A stretch of DNA of 64,000 nucleotides, from contig OZ022240.1 of the NCBI GenBank assembly GCA_963978895.1, forward strand, positions 3,232,594-3,296,593, written 5' to 3'. This document shows, piece by piece, positions 13,931 to 46,039 of the stretch. Positions within the stretch are counted from its first letter, which is position 1. Each line of letters starts with the position of its first letter. A model generated the notes under the pieces. The model was not told the origin of the DNA and ran no database searches. It saw only the letters and a list, made by a program, of their open reading frames with translations. This DNA comes from Erpobdella octoculata (lineage: Eukaryota; Annelida; Clitellata; Hirudinida; Erpobdellidae). The position numbers were made by a program, and so were the translations under genes.

Positions 13931-14020
13931 TGTCATATCGACAGTGGCCCGCCCAGCCCAGCTGACCCCGCAGTTTGAACTGCTAACCTGCTTTACCTTC
14001 TTACCACAAAGCAACTGTTA
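13931..14020 (-). mobile_element. tRNA-derived SINE remnant (candidate)
   Basis: Read on the minus strand, an A-box-like stretch (TTTGTGGTAAGAAGG) is followed about 15 nt later by a B-box-like stretch (AGCAGTTCAAACTGC). The arms do not fold as a clean tRNA, so I call it a SINE head rather than a tRNA gene. Confidence 0.35.
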
Positions 14021-14409
14021 GATGTTTAAAGAGAAGCGCCTATATCTAATAGTTAATAAAAAATATTCCGATAATCTCGCTCCAGATCACTAACATAACC
14101 GAATTTCAAGTTATTTTATAAACTATTTCTGAAATATATCTCCTTCGTTGAAAGCGAAACCAGCCTAATATAAGTTAAACTCGACGAAACTGTTTAATTT
14201 CTTCTAAGAACGTGACTGAACACGCGGACTGATAATAACTTAATAACCACCAAGCCGAAACCCTTGAAAAGGTAAGTTGAAATCACGGTGACAATGGCCA
14301 GGTAGACAGGTGTGTGATGATGATGATGATATTTGATGAAAACCACAGGTAGAAGAAGCGAACTGCTGTAGAGGTCACTCGAGTCGAGAGGATTCGAACC
14401 GATCGTAAC

Positions 14410-14745
14410 CGGGGGCGTTATTTGGGGGGCGGTAGGGGAGGGGGGCTGTCCTCCCCTAAGGATTATTGAAGAACACATTTTGTGGTAGAAAATAGAGATG
14501 AAGTTTCGGACTTTTTGTTTAAAACTTATGCCCCCCCCCTCCCCGGTCATCAGCTATTTTTGGGGGCGAAAATTGATTGAGGCTTAGAATTTTTTTTTGA
14601 AATTGTACCACCGATTACTCGACCCCGGTAATCAGCTATTTTTGGTGGCAAAAGTTCCAGAAAACTTTTCTACAGAAGAAAATTTTGGAAAAAGTTTTGC
14701 CCCGCCCCTCCCCCCCCCCATGCAATTGCTGAAATGACGCGCCTG
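14410..14745. mobile_element. hAT-like non-autonomous element, 336 bp
   Basis: Flanked by perfect 8-bp direct repeats ATCGTAAC (14402-14409 and 14746-14753). The ends are imperfect inverted repeats: left CGGGGGCGTTATTT, right end reversed CAGGCGCGTCATTT (11 of 14 match). The interior is noncoding, with C- and G-homopolymer tracts. Eight-bp duplications and C...G ends are typical of hAT MITEs. Confidence 0.75.
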
Positions 14746-16173
14746 ATCGTAACTGCACAGCAATCACGCCTGTTACGTACTTGGTCTCCGTCGTGAAAAA
14801 AAAACTATTTTTAAATTAATTTTTACACACGAAACAAACTTTCAATTAAGGCCGACCAAATACACTTGTTGACCTACTGTACTCGTACTTGCCATTAGAT
14901 GTGTAATCATAGTACTTGTACATTAATTAGATACGTAACCAGGACACGAACCTTTTTGCGTGCATGTACTTGTATAGCTGGACGCGTACATGTACTTAAA
15001 TTAATACTTGTATTTGTACTCTGTACATGCTAATTTATTCGTACTAGCGAGCGTACGTTTACCTGGGATAGCCGTTCTAATCGTACGCGTAGTAATCGTA
15101 CGCGTAGTAATGTACGCAAGTTATGCAAATAAAGCATGTTCTTGTTTTAAGATTCACAAAGCTTTCGAACAGATTTCGTGAGAAATTACAACTGCAAATC
15201 TACAAATCTGCAAATCTGCAAATCTGCAAATCTCAGAGATTTGTGCGAATTTCGTTCGAGTCTGCTGAACCGGTTTGTTGGGCACGTTGTGATGCAGATG
15301 TTCTGAACCGTCTTCTTTGTTTTGCATTGTATTAAATTTGTTAAAAATCGATTCCATGGATGACTACTTTTATGGTCCAGTTCCGGTAGCCGCTCAGACC
15401 GGTTTAAACATGAATACCAAATAGCTACGTATACTACTTTGGTGGTGTGTGGGGACATCTCAAAGGGCTACCTTGGCGGGCCTGTACAGTGCCCCACGGA
15501 TGAGAAGTTAAAAGAACAAGAGAGTATAAAGTGGTCTAGAAGTTTTTCCAAATGATGCAGTTTCACTATCTGATTTGATGTGTGTTAACTGGAGTTATGG
15601 TTACCTTGTTTTCTGAGAATCTTTTACGATTCGTATAACTTTTAGTCTCGTTGAACGAAACATCATTGTAATCATAATGTGTTTTGGCAGAATGTAAAAT
15701 GAAATAGATGTTTTATTGGGTTCTTTTTTTTATTATTTGTCTGCAATGTGCATTCATATCACTCTAGTTCGATGCGCATTTAATCGCCTGATGGAAGCAC
15801 TCCACCGTTGTCAGATTTGCCGAAGCGATCTGCCAAACTTGGTCCTTCGGCCATTGTAGAGCAAGGCAAGCCATTCGCCTTTCAGCAATTGCAAAGTTTT
15901 ATTAATTCATCTGTTAAATATTATTTTTAAAACTTTTTTTCATCACTAACTAGCCGAAAACTCAGTCGCAAAATATTGGAATAGTTCATGATTTATTTCT
16001 CTTGACTTTAAAGAAAGTATCGTTCATTTATGATATAAAAAAACTTGGCAGCGTAATGTATAAAACATAGTCACATGCATCAGATGAATTGTCTTCAAGA
16101 AATCACACGCATATAAATATACATACGTAAGTGCTTACTTTCATACCATGGATATTTAGATATAGCAAGTAAT

Positions 16174-16461
16174 ATACATACATACATACATACATACATA
16201 CATACATACATACATACATACATACATCCATACATACATACATACATACATACATACATACATACATACATACATACATACACACGCATGCATGCATGCA
16301 TACATACATACATACATACATACATACATACATACATACATACATACATACATACATACATACATACATACACACACATGCATGCATGCATACATACATA
16401 CATACATACATACATACATACATACATACATACACACACATGCATGCATGCATACATACAT
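16174..16461. repeat. (TACA)n with CATGCATG islands
   Basis: About 290 bp of TACA repeats interrupted three times by CACRCATGCATGCATG blocks. Confidence 0.95.
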
Positions 16462-16900
16462 GCAAACGAACACAACAAATCTTCTACTGCATAACAGAAA
16501 CAAAAAATATAAAAACACATTAAAGACGATTTCCTTAAAAAAATATATAAAAAACCGAAAATATCACAAAAGTTGTTTGTCTCGAAGGCACAGCACCACT
16601 AGTAAATATAGTTCCATTGTATCACTACACAGCACCGCAGCACCACAAGTAAAAATAGTTTCATGTGTGTATCACTACACAGCACCGCAGCACAGTATGA
16701 TGATAATTGAATCAGATATTTTTGTTTGACTTAATTTTTACAACTAGAACAACCTTGACCTCGCCTCGTTTCTTAATGACCCCGCAACAAAATGGTTTAA
16801 AAAAAAACTTAAATAAAGTTCAAATCCAGGATGATCATCTGAATTCTGATATTCGACACTGCAGCTAGAAAGAAGGAAACATGGCGCCAAAAGTGGGCGT

Positions 16901-37324
<20,424 letters not shown>

Positions 37325-37480
37325 ATCCGTGGTTAATCCAATAGCAGTAAAAACGTTACATATTTTTTAAAGAATAATCTCATCAGTTCGTTTCGTGTTG
37401 AAGATTCATTGATGCAATACGTTCTTGTTCTAGCTAATGAAGTCAATTACAAGTTTTCTGATTAATTTTGAATCTAGTCA

Positions 37481-37527
<47 letters not shown>

Positions 37528-38639
37528 CACTATTGTCGCCTGTTAAACTTCAAACGGTCTCGCTGGCTTTATTCAGCGGCTCTCACTCACGAGCTCCTAT
37601 AGCTGGTATACATCGGGTCTGATTCATTGTATATTATATTATATATACAAACAACACTGGTTGGTTGGTTGGTTGGATTAGATGGCTGCGTGTGGAACAA
37701 ACTTTTCATTCCAGCCTCCCGCTCGACAGGATTCGAAACTTTTTCAGCGGCTTCATAGTTCGAAGAAACGAGGTTTACCATTTTTTGTAAGTAATGGAAA
37801 CCATAGGGTACTAAAAAAACTATATGTGCCTTAGTAAACTCTATGTGTAAAGTTAAATTGTGTACACATCTGTTTGTTCATGTGTGTGTGTGTGCATGTG
37901 TGTGTGCATGTGTGGTTCTGCTAGCACGTACGAGTGCCATATAATCACACACACACAGATGAAGCACATTAGTTCATACACAGATGATTCACCGACGACC
38001 AGCGTGCAGCTCAACCAATCAGAATTCAGCTTACCTGTTGACCAAGAGTGTGTAAACATTAATTAATGCAGGTTAATTTGCAATGCCGCTGCTTTAATTA
38101 GCATTTTACAGCCTCATCCTGCTAGTTTACAGTAAAAACTCGTTCCATTCTTTCTTTCACGCAGCTCACCTAGTAACATTCGAAATTTAAGTATTTAACA
38201 CATTAGTGACATTATTTTCTCTCGCGGTCAATATGTTTATACAAAACTCGATTAGATTCAGCGCACTCGATGTCGCTTGTCACCAGGCACATCTGAACAT
38301 TGTAGCTTACAGTCAAACAATTATTAGTTGCTGAACTGGTTACAAATATCTTAAAGCTGACCGGATATCCACAGCAGCTCAAAAACTTGTAAGTCGGTAG
38401 GTAGGGCTGTGGGCTAAAACACCCATCTGGTCAGCTGCGTTTGTGACAGAACTAAGTCCGGTCAGGAGCAGTTCGAAACTGTTAAATAGGTAGGTCAAGG
38501 TTATGTAGAGTATTCTGAGTTGATTCCCACCGATTGATTCCAGTGACTTTCTCCACTCTTTCAGGATGATCTTTAACAGTGTCCATAATCGTTCGTTATT
38601 TATTATGATATTTAATTTTCGGTGTAATAAATAGTAAAA

Positions 38640-38831
38640 ATGCACGATTTTGGGTTCTTGTTAACTTGCCTGTTGGCACCTGTGAATTTCTGCTGTCAAG
38701 TCAACTCAAAACCGAGGTTCAACTCAGCAGGTGTTTTTAAACGCCCGCTCAAACGAGCAGACGACACAATGAACTTTTTGTTAGGCCGCAAGTTCAAAAT
38801 GGTCTGTCAAAGGGCCTGCCTGTCACCATAA
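38640..38831 (+). CDS. Candidate amidated neuropeptide precursor
   Basis: A 63-residue frame with A at -3 of its Met. Residues 4-15 (FGFLLTCLLAPV) form a hydrophobic core as in a signal peptide. Then come Lys-Arg at 34-35, Lys-Arg at 38-39 and Gly-Arg-Lys at 49-51. Prohormone cleavage and amidation would give ADDTMNFLL-amide (residues 40-48). A C-terminal piece has two cysteines (CQRAC). AATAAA lies at 38848-38853, 17 nt after the stop. I know no family with this peptide. Signals this short can arise by chance, so the call is tentative. Confidence 0.3.
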   Translation: MHDFGFLLTCLLAPVNFCCQVNSKPRFNSAGVFKRPLKRADDTMNFLLGRKFKMVCQRACLSP

Positions 38832-39766
38832 AGTTGGCTCAGCTTCAAATAAAGTCCGCGTTCTACAACTTCTACAACTGAGTTCAATTAGTTCTAAATC
38901 TAAATGCAGTTTATTAAAACCGACTGTTGCCTGCCATTAAATGCACTTCATCACAAAAACAAATCAAATGAAGCCAATGCAACGAGTATTAACTGCGGGT
39001 TTGTAACAGGAATTTTGCAGGGTTAATTATCCTACTCAGTCCTACTGTCTGTCATCCATTCAAACTGAAACACTTGACACATTCTTTTTGCCGATGGCAG
39101 TGTACAATCTTTTAAACTTAAAAAAATGAAATTGCATATAAAAGAATGATGACAAAACTGATTTTCATTGCCGCATGCATACATTACATTACCTACATTA
39201 CATTTACCTACATCACATTTACATTACAAAAAAACTGAAATGTACTGAATTCAAAAGCTCATCAAAAGAAGAAATGGCAAAATAATATTTGTCTCTCATC
39301 TCGAACAAACCGCATCTTTTAAGTCTCAACTTGTTTAGGCAGGAATACTCTATACTATACTAGGTATATATGCTACTTACCTATACTACGCCGTCTACAC
39401 ATATGTAATAACGCCAAACGCCACCCGTCGATCACAGAGTAAAAATGTGTAGGTAAATATTTTTCCATAATTCATAATAAAAAAAAGTTTATTTTTAATT
39501 GCATTAGGTATGAATTTATTGAATTAATAATCAATTGAAAAAAATAGTTTGAAAAATGTGAAAATGGAAGTCGAACGTTATTCAATTTAGTGAATTAAGT
39601 TACAGATGTTATTTAAGTAATCTATAAAGTAAAGTTGTACACTTCTTTCAGTGTTTCTCAGGGATTTTCCAAAAATCTTAAAATCTTTTTTTCTATCACT
39701 TCCCACTGATATTGGAAAAATAAAAATATAGAAAACTTTCGGAAAGTAGATATACACGATTCCAGG

Positions 39767-40540
39767 GGCTGCATTATAGCACCAAGAATTTTATATTTTT
39801 ACAAACTTTTATATAGGTTCAATCTCTGTGTGTATGTATGTGTGTGTGTGTGTGTCTTTCTCTGTACGCAAATCTTGCAAGTAAAATTTAACCAGCTATT
39901 TGACTAGCTGGGAAGCTGAAACTTTCAGCTTCATCGATGCAATAGTATATTGGTCAATATTGGATGACAATACATGATTCAATAAAAAAAACTTAATCTG
40001 AACATCTTTCGTATTTCTAAATCGAGTTTATTTGAAATCAAAGTTTGTGTTGAAAAACTCGTTTTCCTTTGTTTAAATTGAAAATGAAAACAGTTTTAAA
40101 ACATTTTTAGAAAAATTAATGGGGCAGAAGGCAATTGCCCGCCCCCAAGGTTTTTCTAATACATTTTTCTGGAAAAATATAGACGTTTTAGAAGAAAATC
40201 AAAATTTGAGGGGCATGGGTGACCGTTGGCTCCCCAAGTATTTTCCAAAAAAATTAATATGGAGGAAGTTTAAGAAAATATTTTTGGTTGGAGCCGGGAA
40301 AACCGTTGGTTCTACAAGAATTTTCTAAAAAATTTGCTTTTTGGAAGTTTTAGAAAATGTTTGGAAAAATTACCTACGACTACCCACCCACCCATCCCCC
40401 CGGTGATCTTAAGAGCGTGGCTTACAAAAAATTATTAAAAAACTTGTTGGAGAAAAAGTTAAAATATAGTAGGCTAAATTTTAAAGTGTTTGGGTATTTG
40501 ACAAAAATTTTGCCCTCATGATTTTGCTGAAATGACGTAG
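39767..40540. mobile_element. Degenerate MITE-like repeat
   Basis: The interior repeats GTTTTAGAAAA/TTTTCC-type segments with a C-rich patch. The right end TTGCTGAAATGACG is identical to 14 bp at the right end of the hAT-like element at 14410-14745. The left limit (CAGGGGCTGCATTAT) is a guess and no target duplication is visible. Confidence 0.3.
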
Positions 40541-40925
40541 TTTTTCTATTTTTTACACTTATAATCCTTTAAAAAAAAATTTGCAGGAAATTAAAAGCTG
40601 CCTAATAAAAAAAGTTCATATGATTTGTGAAAAACAAAGTTTTTTAACGTTTCACTTGTTTTTTATTGAAAATCATAACCACACCCGCAAAGTCCCATAT
40701 TTTTTTTTCTTCAAATAAAATACAGATAAATCAAAAACTGAAACTAAGTAGCATATATATATAATAAACCCAACTGCCAGCCAAAGAGTCAAGTCACGAA
40801 AGCCTTGTGCTTTCGATGGCCTCCCTGCCTCAAAGCCAACATAAACACGTCACCAAACACTCAAACATACATACCGTCTAAATTGTCTTGTTGACAGTTT
40901 TGACAGATACAGACGTTAAACAAAC

Positions 40926-40956
<31 letters not shown>

Positions 40957-41700
40957 CAACCAAAGACAGGCAGACTAAGACAAAGACAAATTATTCTTCG
41001 TAGCTAAATATGACAAGAATTAACATTATTATTTTGTAACGAAAAATGCTCACAAAATTATATTTAAGTGGCTCATCTGCTTATTATAATAGTATTTATA
41101 AGTATTAATTATTCATGATATTTAAATCAGTCATTTTAATATTGACAATTAATCTTAATTACTTATTATTTATGTCGATAATTATTCAAAATAAAACTGA
41201 TGATACCACAACCAAACGGGAAAGCCTCGTGTGCGTGCGTGCGTGTGTGTTTGTGTGTGTGTGTAGTGATTCATCATGAGTTTCAGTTAACTAAATACCT
41301 CGTCCTTGATTAAAAATAATGTAATCAAGCATAGTAAAACGATTGGACAAACACCGTGGAGTCGGATAAAAACAGAATTATTACGAAGAAGAAAAAACTG
41401 TACACTAGCTGGCTGAGTAATAAATTCATCTGCAAATGATAAAAACGTGGACAGATAAAATAATGAAGAAGCCAACATGGAACAAAAATGAAGAAAAAAG
41501 TGAACGAGTGAACGATCGGGTGAATGAATGGATGGATGAATGAATGAATGAATGAATGAATGAATGAATGGATGAATGAATGAATGGTGAGAGACGGAGC
41601 GTACGATCGGACGAATAAATAAGTGAACGAATGACCAAATAACAAATCTACAAAAAAAAGGCACAAGCTATTGGGACTTTCAAGTGGGGAAACAATTCCA

Positions 41701-41744
<44 letters not shown>

Positions 41745-42595
41745 TATGCAGCTTGAACAAGCAAGTTTAAATATATACTCTCAGTTTTTGTTTCACTAAA
41801 AAGAGTCAGAAGCAGAGAAACACGCAAAATACTGGCATAAAGTTAAGTATTATATACACATATACAAAATTTCCACCACCAAAAAATTGAAACAGACCCA
41901 AGAAAATATTTCAGCAAAACCAAATAACACTGTAGAGATGATCATTGGTCCAACCATTGAGAATTCCATCGTCTATGTATTTATTCATTGGAGAGATTCA
42001 AAACTTCCCTTCAGAGGGTTATTATAAAGTTTTTTTTTATTTTATATAATTAAAAAAAAAAAAATAAAGCAATATGCAAATGAATACCACCCTTGAGATA
42101 TGTTCAGTAGGAAACATTCAGCAAGTAAACCAACACCTATTCCCACACAGCTGCCTCAATATGCATAATGAAGTGATGAATATGCATAACATTAAAGCTA
42201 AATATTCAAAAACTAATTAATAGCAGTTGTAACAGGAGTGACACAATGAACGTTTTCTTTAAAGAAAACTTAAAAAATAATTTTTTTCCATTCATAGAGA
42301 TCAGACAATAATAATGAACGAGCGAGTTACCTCATACGGCGAAACAAAATAAATAAAATTAACATAATTGTTAATTTCATTAAAATCCTGCCTCAAACAA
42401 CTTCAGCATAAAAAAACACTAATCCGATACCACACGGAGAATGATTACAAGAGATACCGTATAAATACCTGTTTCTTCCAAGCAGAACCGAACGAGAATA
42501 CAAAGCTGCAGGCTGGTGCATTTAATAAAAGCATACAAATATTAAACGTGACGACGATGATAACATCATCATCATATACGATGATGACGAATCAA

Positions 42596-42986
42596 TCATG
42601 TCGAAATAGTATGATTGGTTTGCGAGGAGGATATGTGGAGAGGCCTGAACAGTTTACGACACCACGTGACCGCACGCGCCGGGGGCTCGTCCGCTGCCAT
42701 CAACTTCCTTTTTTCTCTCGTCGGCAAGGCGTCGAATGCCGTCCGGTAGTCGATTTCAAATTTATCTGCGAATGACAACAACAGGGTTATGAATTTGACA
42801 TCTTACATGGCACTAATGTCAGTTTTAATTTTCTGAAAAAGTAATTTTGCAATGGCAGAGTGAGTAGGAGTGGCTGGTTTTCCTGTATCAAACTCCAGCT
42901 GCAGTTTTATTACTTGAAAACATATTTACATGACATTCATGTTAAAGAAAACTTGCTTGAGATTTATTTAAACTTAATATAATATG

Positions 42987-43032
<46 letters not shown>

Positions 43033-45038
43033 GAAAAACTTAGTATTAATAAAATTCTATAAGAATCTAATCAAATCCGTATTTCAATAGTAACAATAAT
43101 AATGCACATTATTATAAACTAATCGAATGAACAAACAAATTAAAAAAAAAAACAAAACGACTGCATCCCATCTGTCATTACCGATATCGACATTCTTGTA
43201 TCCGAGAGCTGCGATGGAGAGAAAGAGAACGTCGTGGAAAATACTCCTGTGCAGAGCCTTCGATTTCTTCTTTAAATTCCTCGACCTCTCCACGAGTATC
43301 GCGTCTATCGGTATCTTCCCGATGACGACACCTGACACCAGCTGCTGTAGCAAGCTGATCGATGTAAACATATTTATTTTCAAATAACTCAAATGAAAAT
43401 AATTAATTGTTCATTTAATTTGTTTTTATTATTAATTATTATTATTATCATTATTATATGAATAATATAATTAGTATATATATAATAATTATATATAAAT
43501 ATTATTATTTATTATATCGTTTGAAATATCTGGCTCCTCATATTTATTTTCAAATAACTCAAATGAAAATAATTAATTGTTCATTAATTTTTTTTAAATT
43601 ATTATTATTATTATTATATGAACAATATAATTAGTATATATATATAATAATTATATATAAATATTATTATTTATTATATCGTTTGAAATATCTGGCTCCT
43701 CCTCATCTTGGTTCCAGGATCATCTCTTAAACTGATCTTCTCACGGGATTCATAGAACATGTTGTTCATAAGTCCTGTGGTTCAAAACTTATGTGGTTCA
43801 CGACTCGTGTGTTTCATAACTCGTATGGTTCATAACTCATGTGTTTCATAACTCGTATGGTTCATAACTCGTGTGTTTCATAACTCGTATGGTTCATAAC
43901 TCGTGCAGTTCATAACAACTATTATGAATCAGCGATTCAAAACATAACACGAAATAATATTTCCGTACCTTCGACTGAACAGGGCATTTTCATCATCATC
44001 TGATTCTAAAAAATTAATAATAAAATATTTTCACACTATAATATATTATATGTATTAGAATTGTATATTTTGTTATTTCTATATTATATCACATTAATTT
44101 ATCTCACAATATTTAAATATTATATTTATACATCACTATATGTACATAAAATTATAACTATATACAAATTATTTTTCAATTAATTATTTATATAACTTTA
44201 CATGAAACAATAATCAATACAAAGAATCAATCTACAACTGTTACATTCAATTAATAGTAAATAACCTACCAGTAGGATTCCTCCATAGCATGTACATCGG
44301 GAGACCAAAATCCTTGATGATGTGAGGGGAATCCCACAGTGTCTTCATGACAACTTGATTGACTGATTGATGCTGAATTGACAAATCAAAGCAAGTTTTA
44401 ATATAAAAAAAACTTAACTTCAATAAACACTTTAAATAACTTTTTAACATCCGATTTTTACCCTGTTCAGATTGGGGATACCCTCGTGATGATGCTGAAA
44501 TCTGCATACAGGTTCATCATATATCAGTTTTGGATGGAATCACCTCTAACCCAGATGACCTCCCGACAAACCCCCTTCAGTCGCAGCATTTTACGACATG
44601 CTTGAGGGATGTACGGCGGTCTATTTCATCAGCCCGTATCAGAAAGTATAAATAAATAATTATAATAATAATAATCTAACTAATGACAATATGTCAAAAG
44701 TCAATTTATTGACCTACTGAATTGTGTACTGAAAAAGTTTGTAGCAAGATAATGCATTATCAGTTACTCACTCTGTATATGCAAACATGAACTACGTAGT
44801 TTGCTAAAGATGAAATAATAGCTCTTAATAATTTAAATAACAATTAAATGTTAATTCTATGAAAAAAAAGCTAGAAGAGCATTATAAGAAGTAATAATTC
44901 AATAAAATTATTATTAAGAACTAATTATTCGACCGACCTTTCTCTGTATTAAAAGTTTCTCTTTCAAATGAGTTGGCAGGCCGAGCCTTGTGATGATCCA
45001 CAACTACAATTAAAAAATGAAATATTTCCACAAAACCT

Positions 45039-45102
<64 letters not shown>

Positions 45103-45741
45103 CAGCACTAGCTGTGACACCCCTCACTGCCAGTTTTTTTTGGCATCGAAACGCTAAGCGGTTGGTCGATTTCTTGGCAAAGTGGATGCAAAAACCATCC
45201 TGTGACCGTGATCTTCAATTTTACCAAATCTCGATAAAATCGGTTTTACGTGTATCAATTTGACTCTGATAGATAAGTACACGCACGCATCCATTCTTAT
45301 ATATTAGATATTATATAACAATCAAATCAGTCAGAATGTTAAACCAACCAAGTTCCAGAAAATAATGGAATGTTCTTCTATAAGATTTCCTTGATTGATG
45401 TAGTTTTCTCCTTTTTGGCCAATCATATTCTCCAGTTCTTTTCTCAGAACCAATGGATTCAAATATTGAACCTCAAATTCACCAATAAGATACCCCGAGC
45501 TGAAAATAAAAATATACGTTCGACCAATGAAGAGCCGACGATGCGTAGTGACGACCGCACTGTTTCCACCGGAAAAGGCACGAACTCTCTCACAAACCAG
45601 AACAGAATTAATTAATAAAAATGAACATTTATCTTAAACATCCTTCTCTTTCTCAAAATCATCATCAAAATTATCATCAACACCATGATCAAAATCATCA
45701 TCATCCTCATCAAAATTATCATCATCAACACCATGATCATG

Positions 45742-45773
<32 letters not shown>

Positions 45774-46039
45774 AACCTCTGTTGATACTTAGGACCAGAT
45801 GCGTTATCTGAAGTGCAAAGGTCATCCGCTATGGAATGCAGCAGCGGACGAGCTGATTCCTGAAACGAATCGATCGAGTCTTATAAATTAAACTTAAAAA
45901 TAAATATTGATTTCCATAAAAAACCACAAACACGTGGAAAATTTCCTTATCTGGAAATTGAATAAATCTCATTTATTAGCTGCTCACTTTTATGGTGATG
46001 TGAAGCATAGGCACGAAGTTGATTGAACAGCAGTGGCAC
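42596..46039 (-). CDS. DENND4: DENND4 exons: conserved C-terminal region
   Basis: Exons 45988-46039, 45777-45859, 45349-45499, 44938-45003, 44462-44494, 44270-44372, 43969-44005, 43182-43354, 42596-42765. Landmarks: [86 protein letters not shown]. Several exons are very short (33, 37, 52 bp), yet all phases fit. Confidence 0.92.

Larger units (their letters stand above)
10600..16900. other. Intergenic stretch between the Ig gene and the TRPM2-like gene
   Basis: No exon could be supported. It contains (TA)n at about 10765, a GC-richer unassigned patch at about 10870-11200, a short perfect hairpin (11313-11320 with 11328-11335), a CRE-like repeat (12602-12765), a SINE-like remnant (13931-14020), an hAT-like element (14410-14745) and a large TACA repeat (16174-16461). 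The stretch next to 16900 should hold the 3' UTR of the TRPM2-like gene. Minus-strand AATAAA candidates occur near 15990 and 15713. Confidence 0.6.
37325..42595. other. Intergenic stretch between the TRPM2-like gene and DENND4
   Basis: Apart from the small peptide frame at 38640-38831 I see no exon. Contents: (CT)n at 37484-37524, (CA)n at 40926-40954, (AAT)n at 41702-41741, a TGAA/GATG tract at about 41515-41590, and a degenerate repeat at 39767-40540 whose right end resembles the hAT-like element at 14410. The DENND4 3' UTR should occupy the right end, with minus-strand AATAAA near 42035. Confidence 0.6.

Noticed and set aside
16095..16520. Long Cys/Met/Tyr/Val-rich frames on both strands
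   Set aside because: They translate the (TACA)n microsatellite; no gene features around them.
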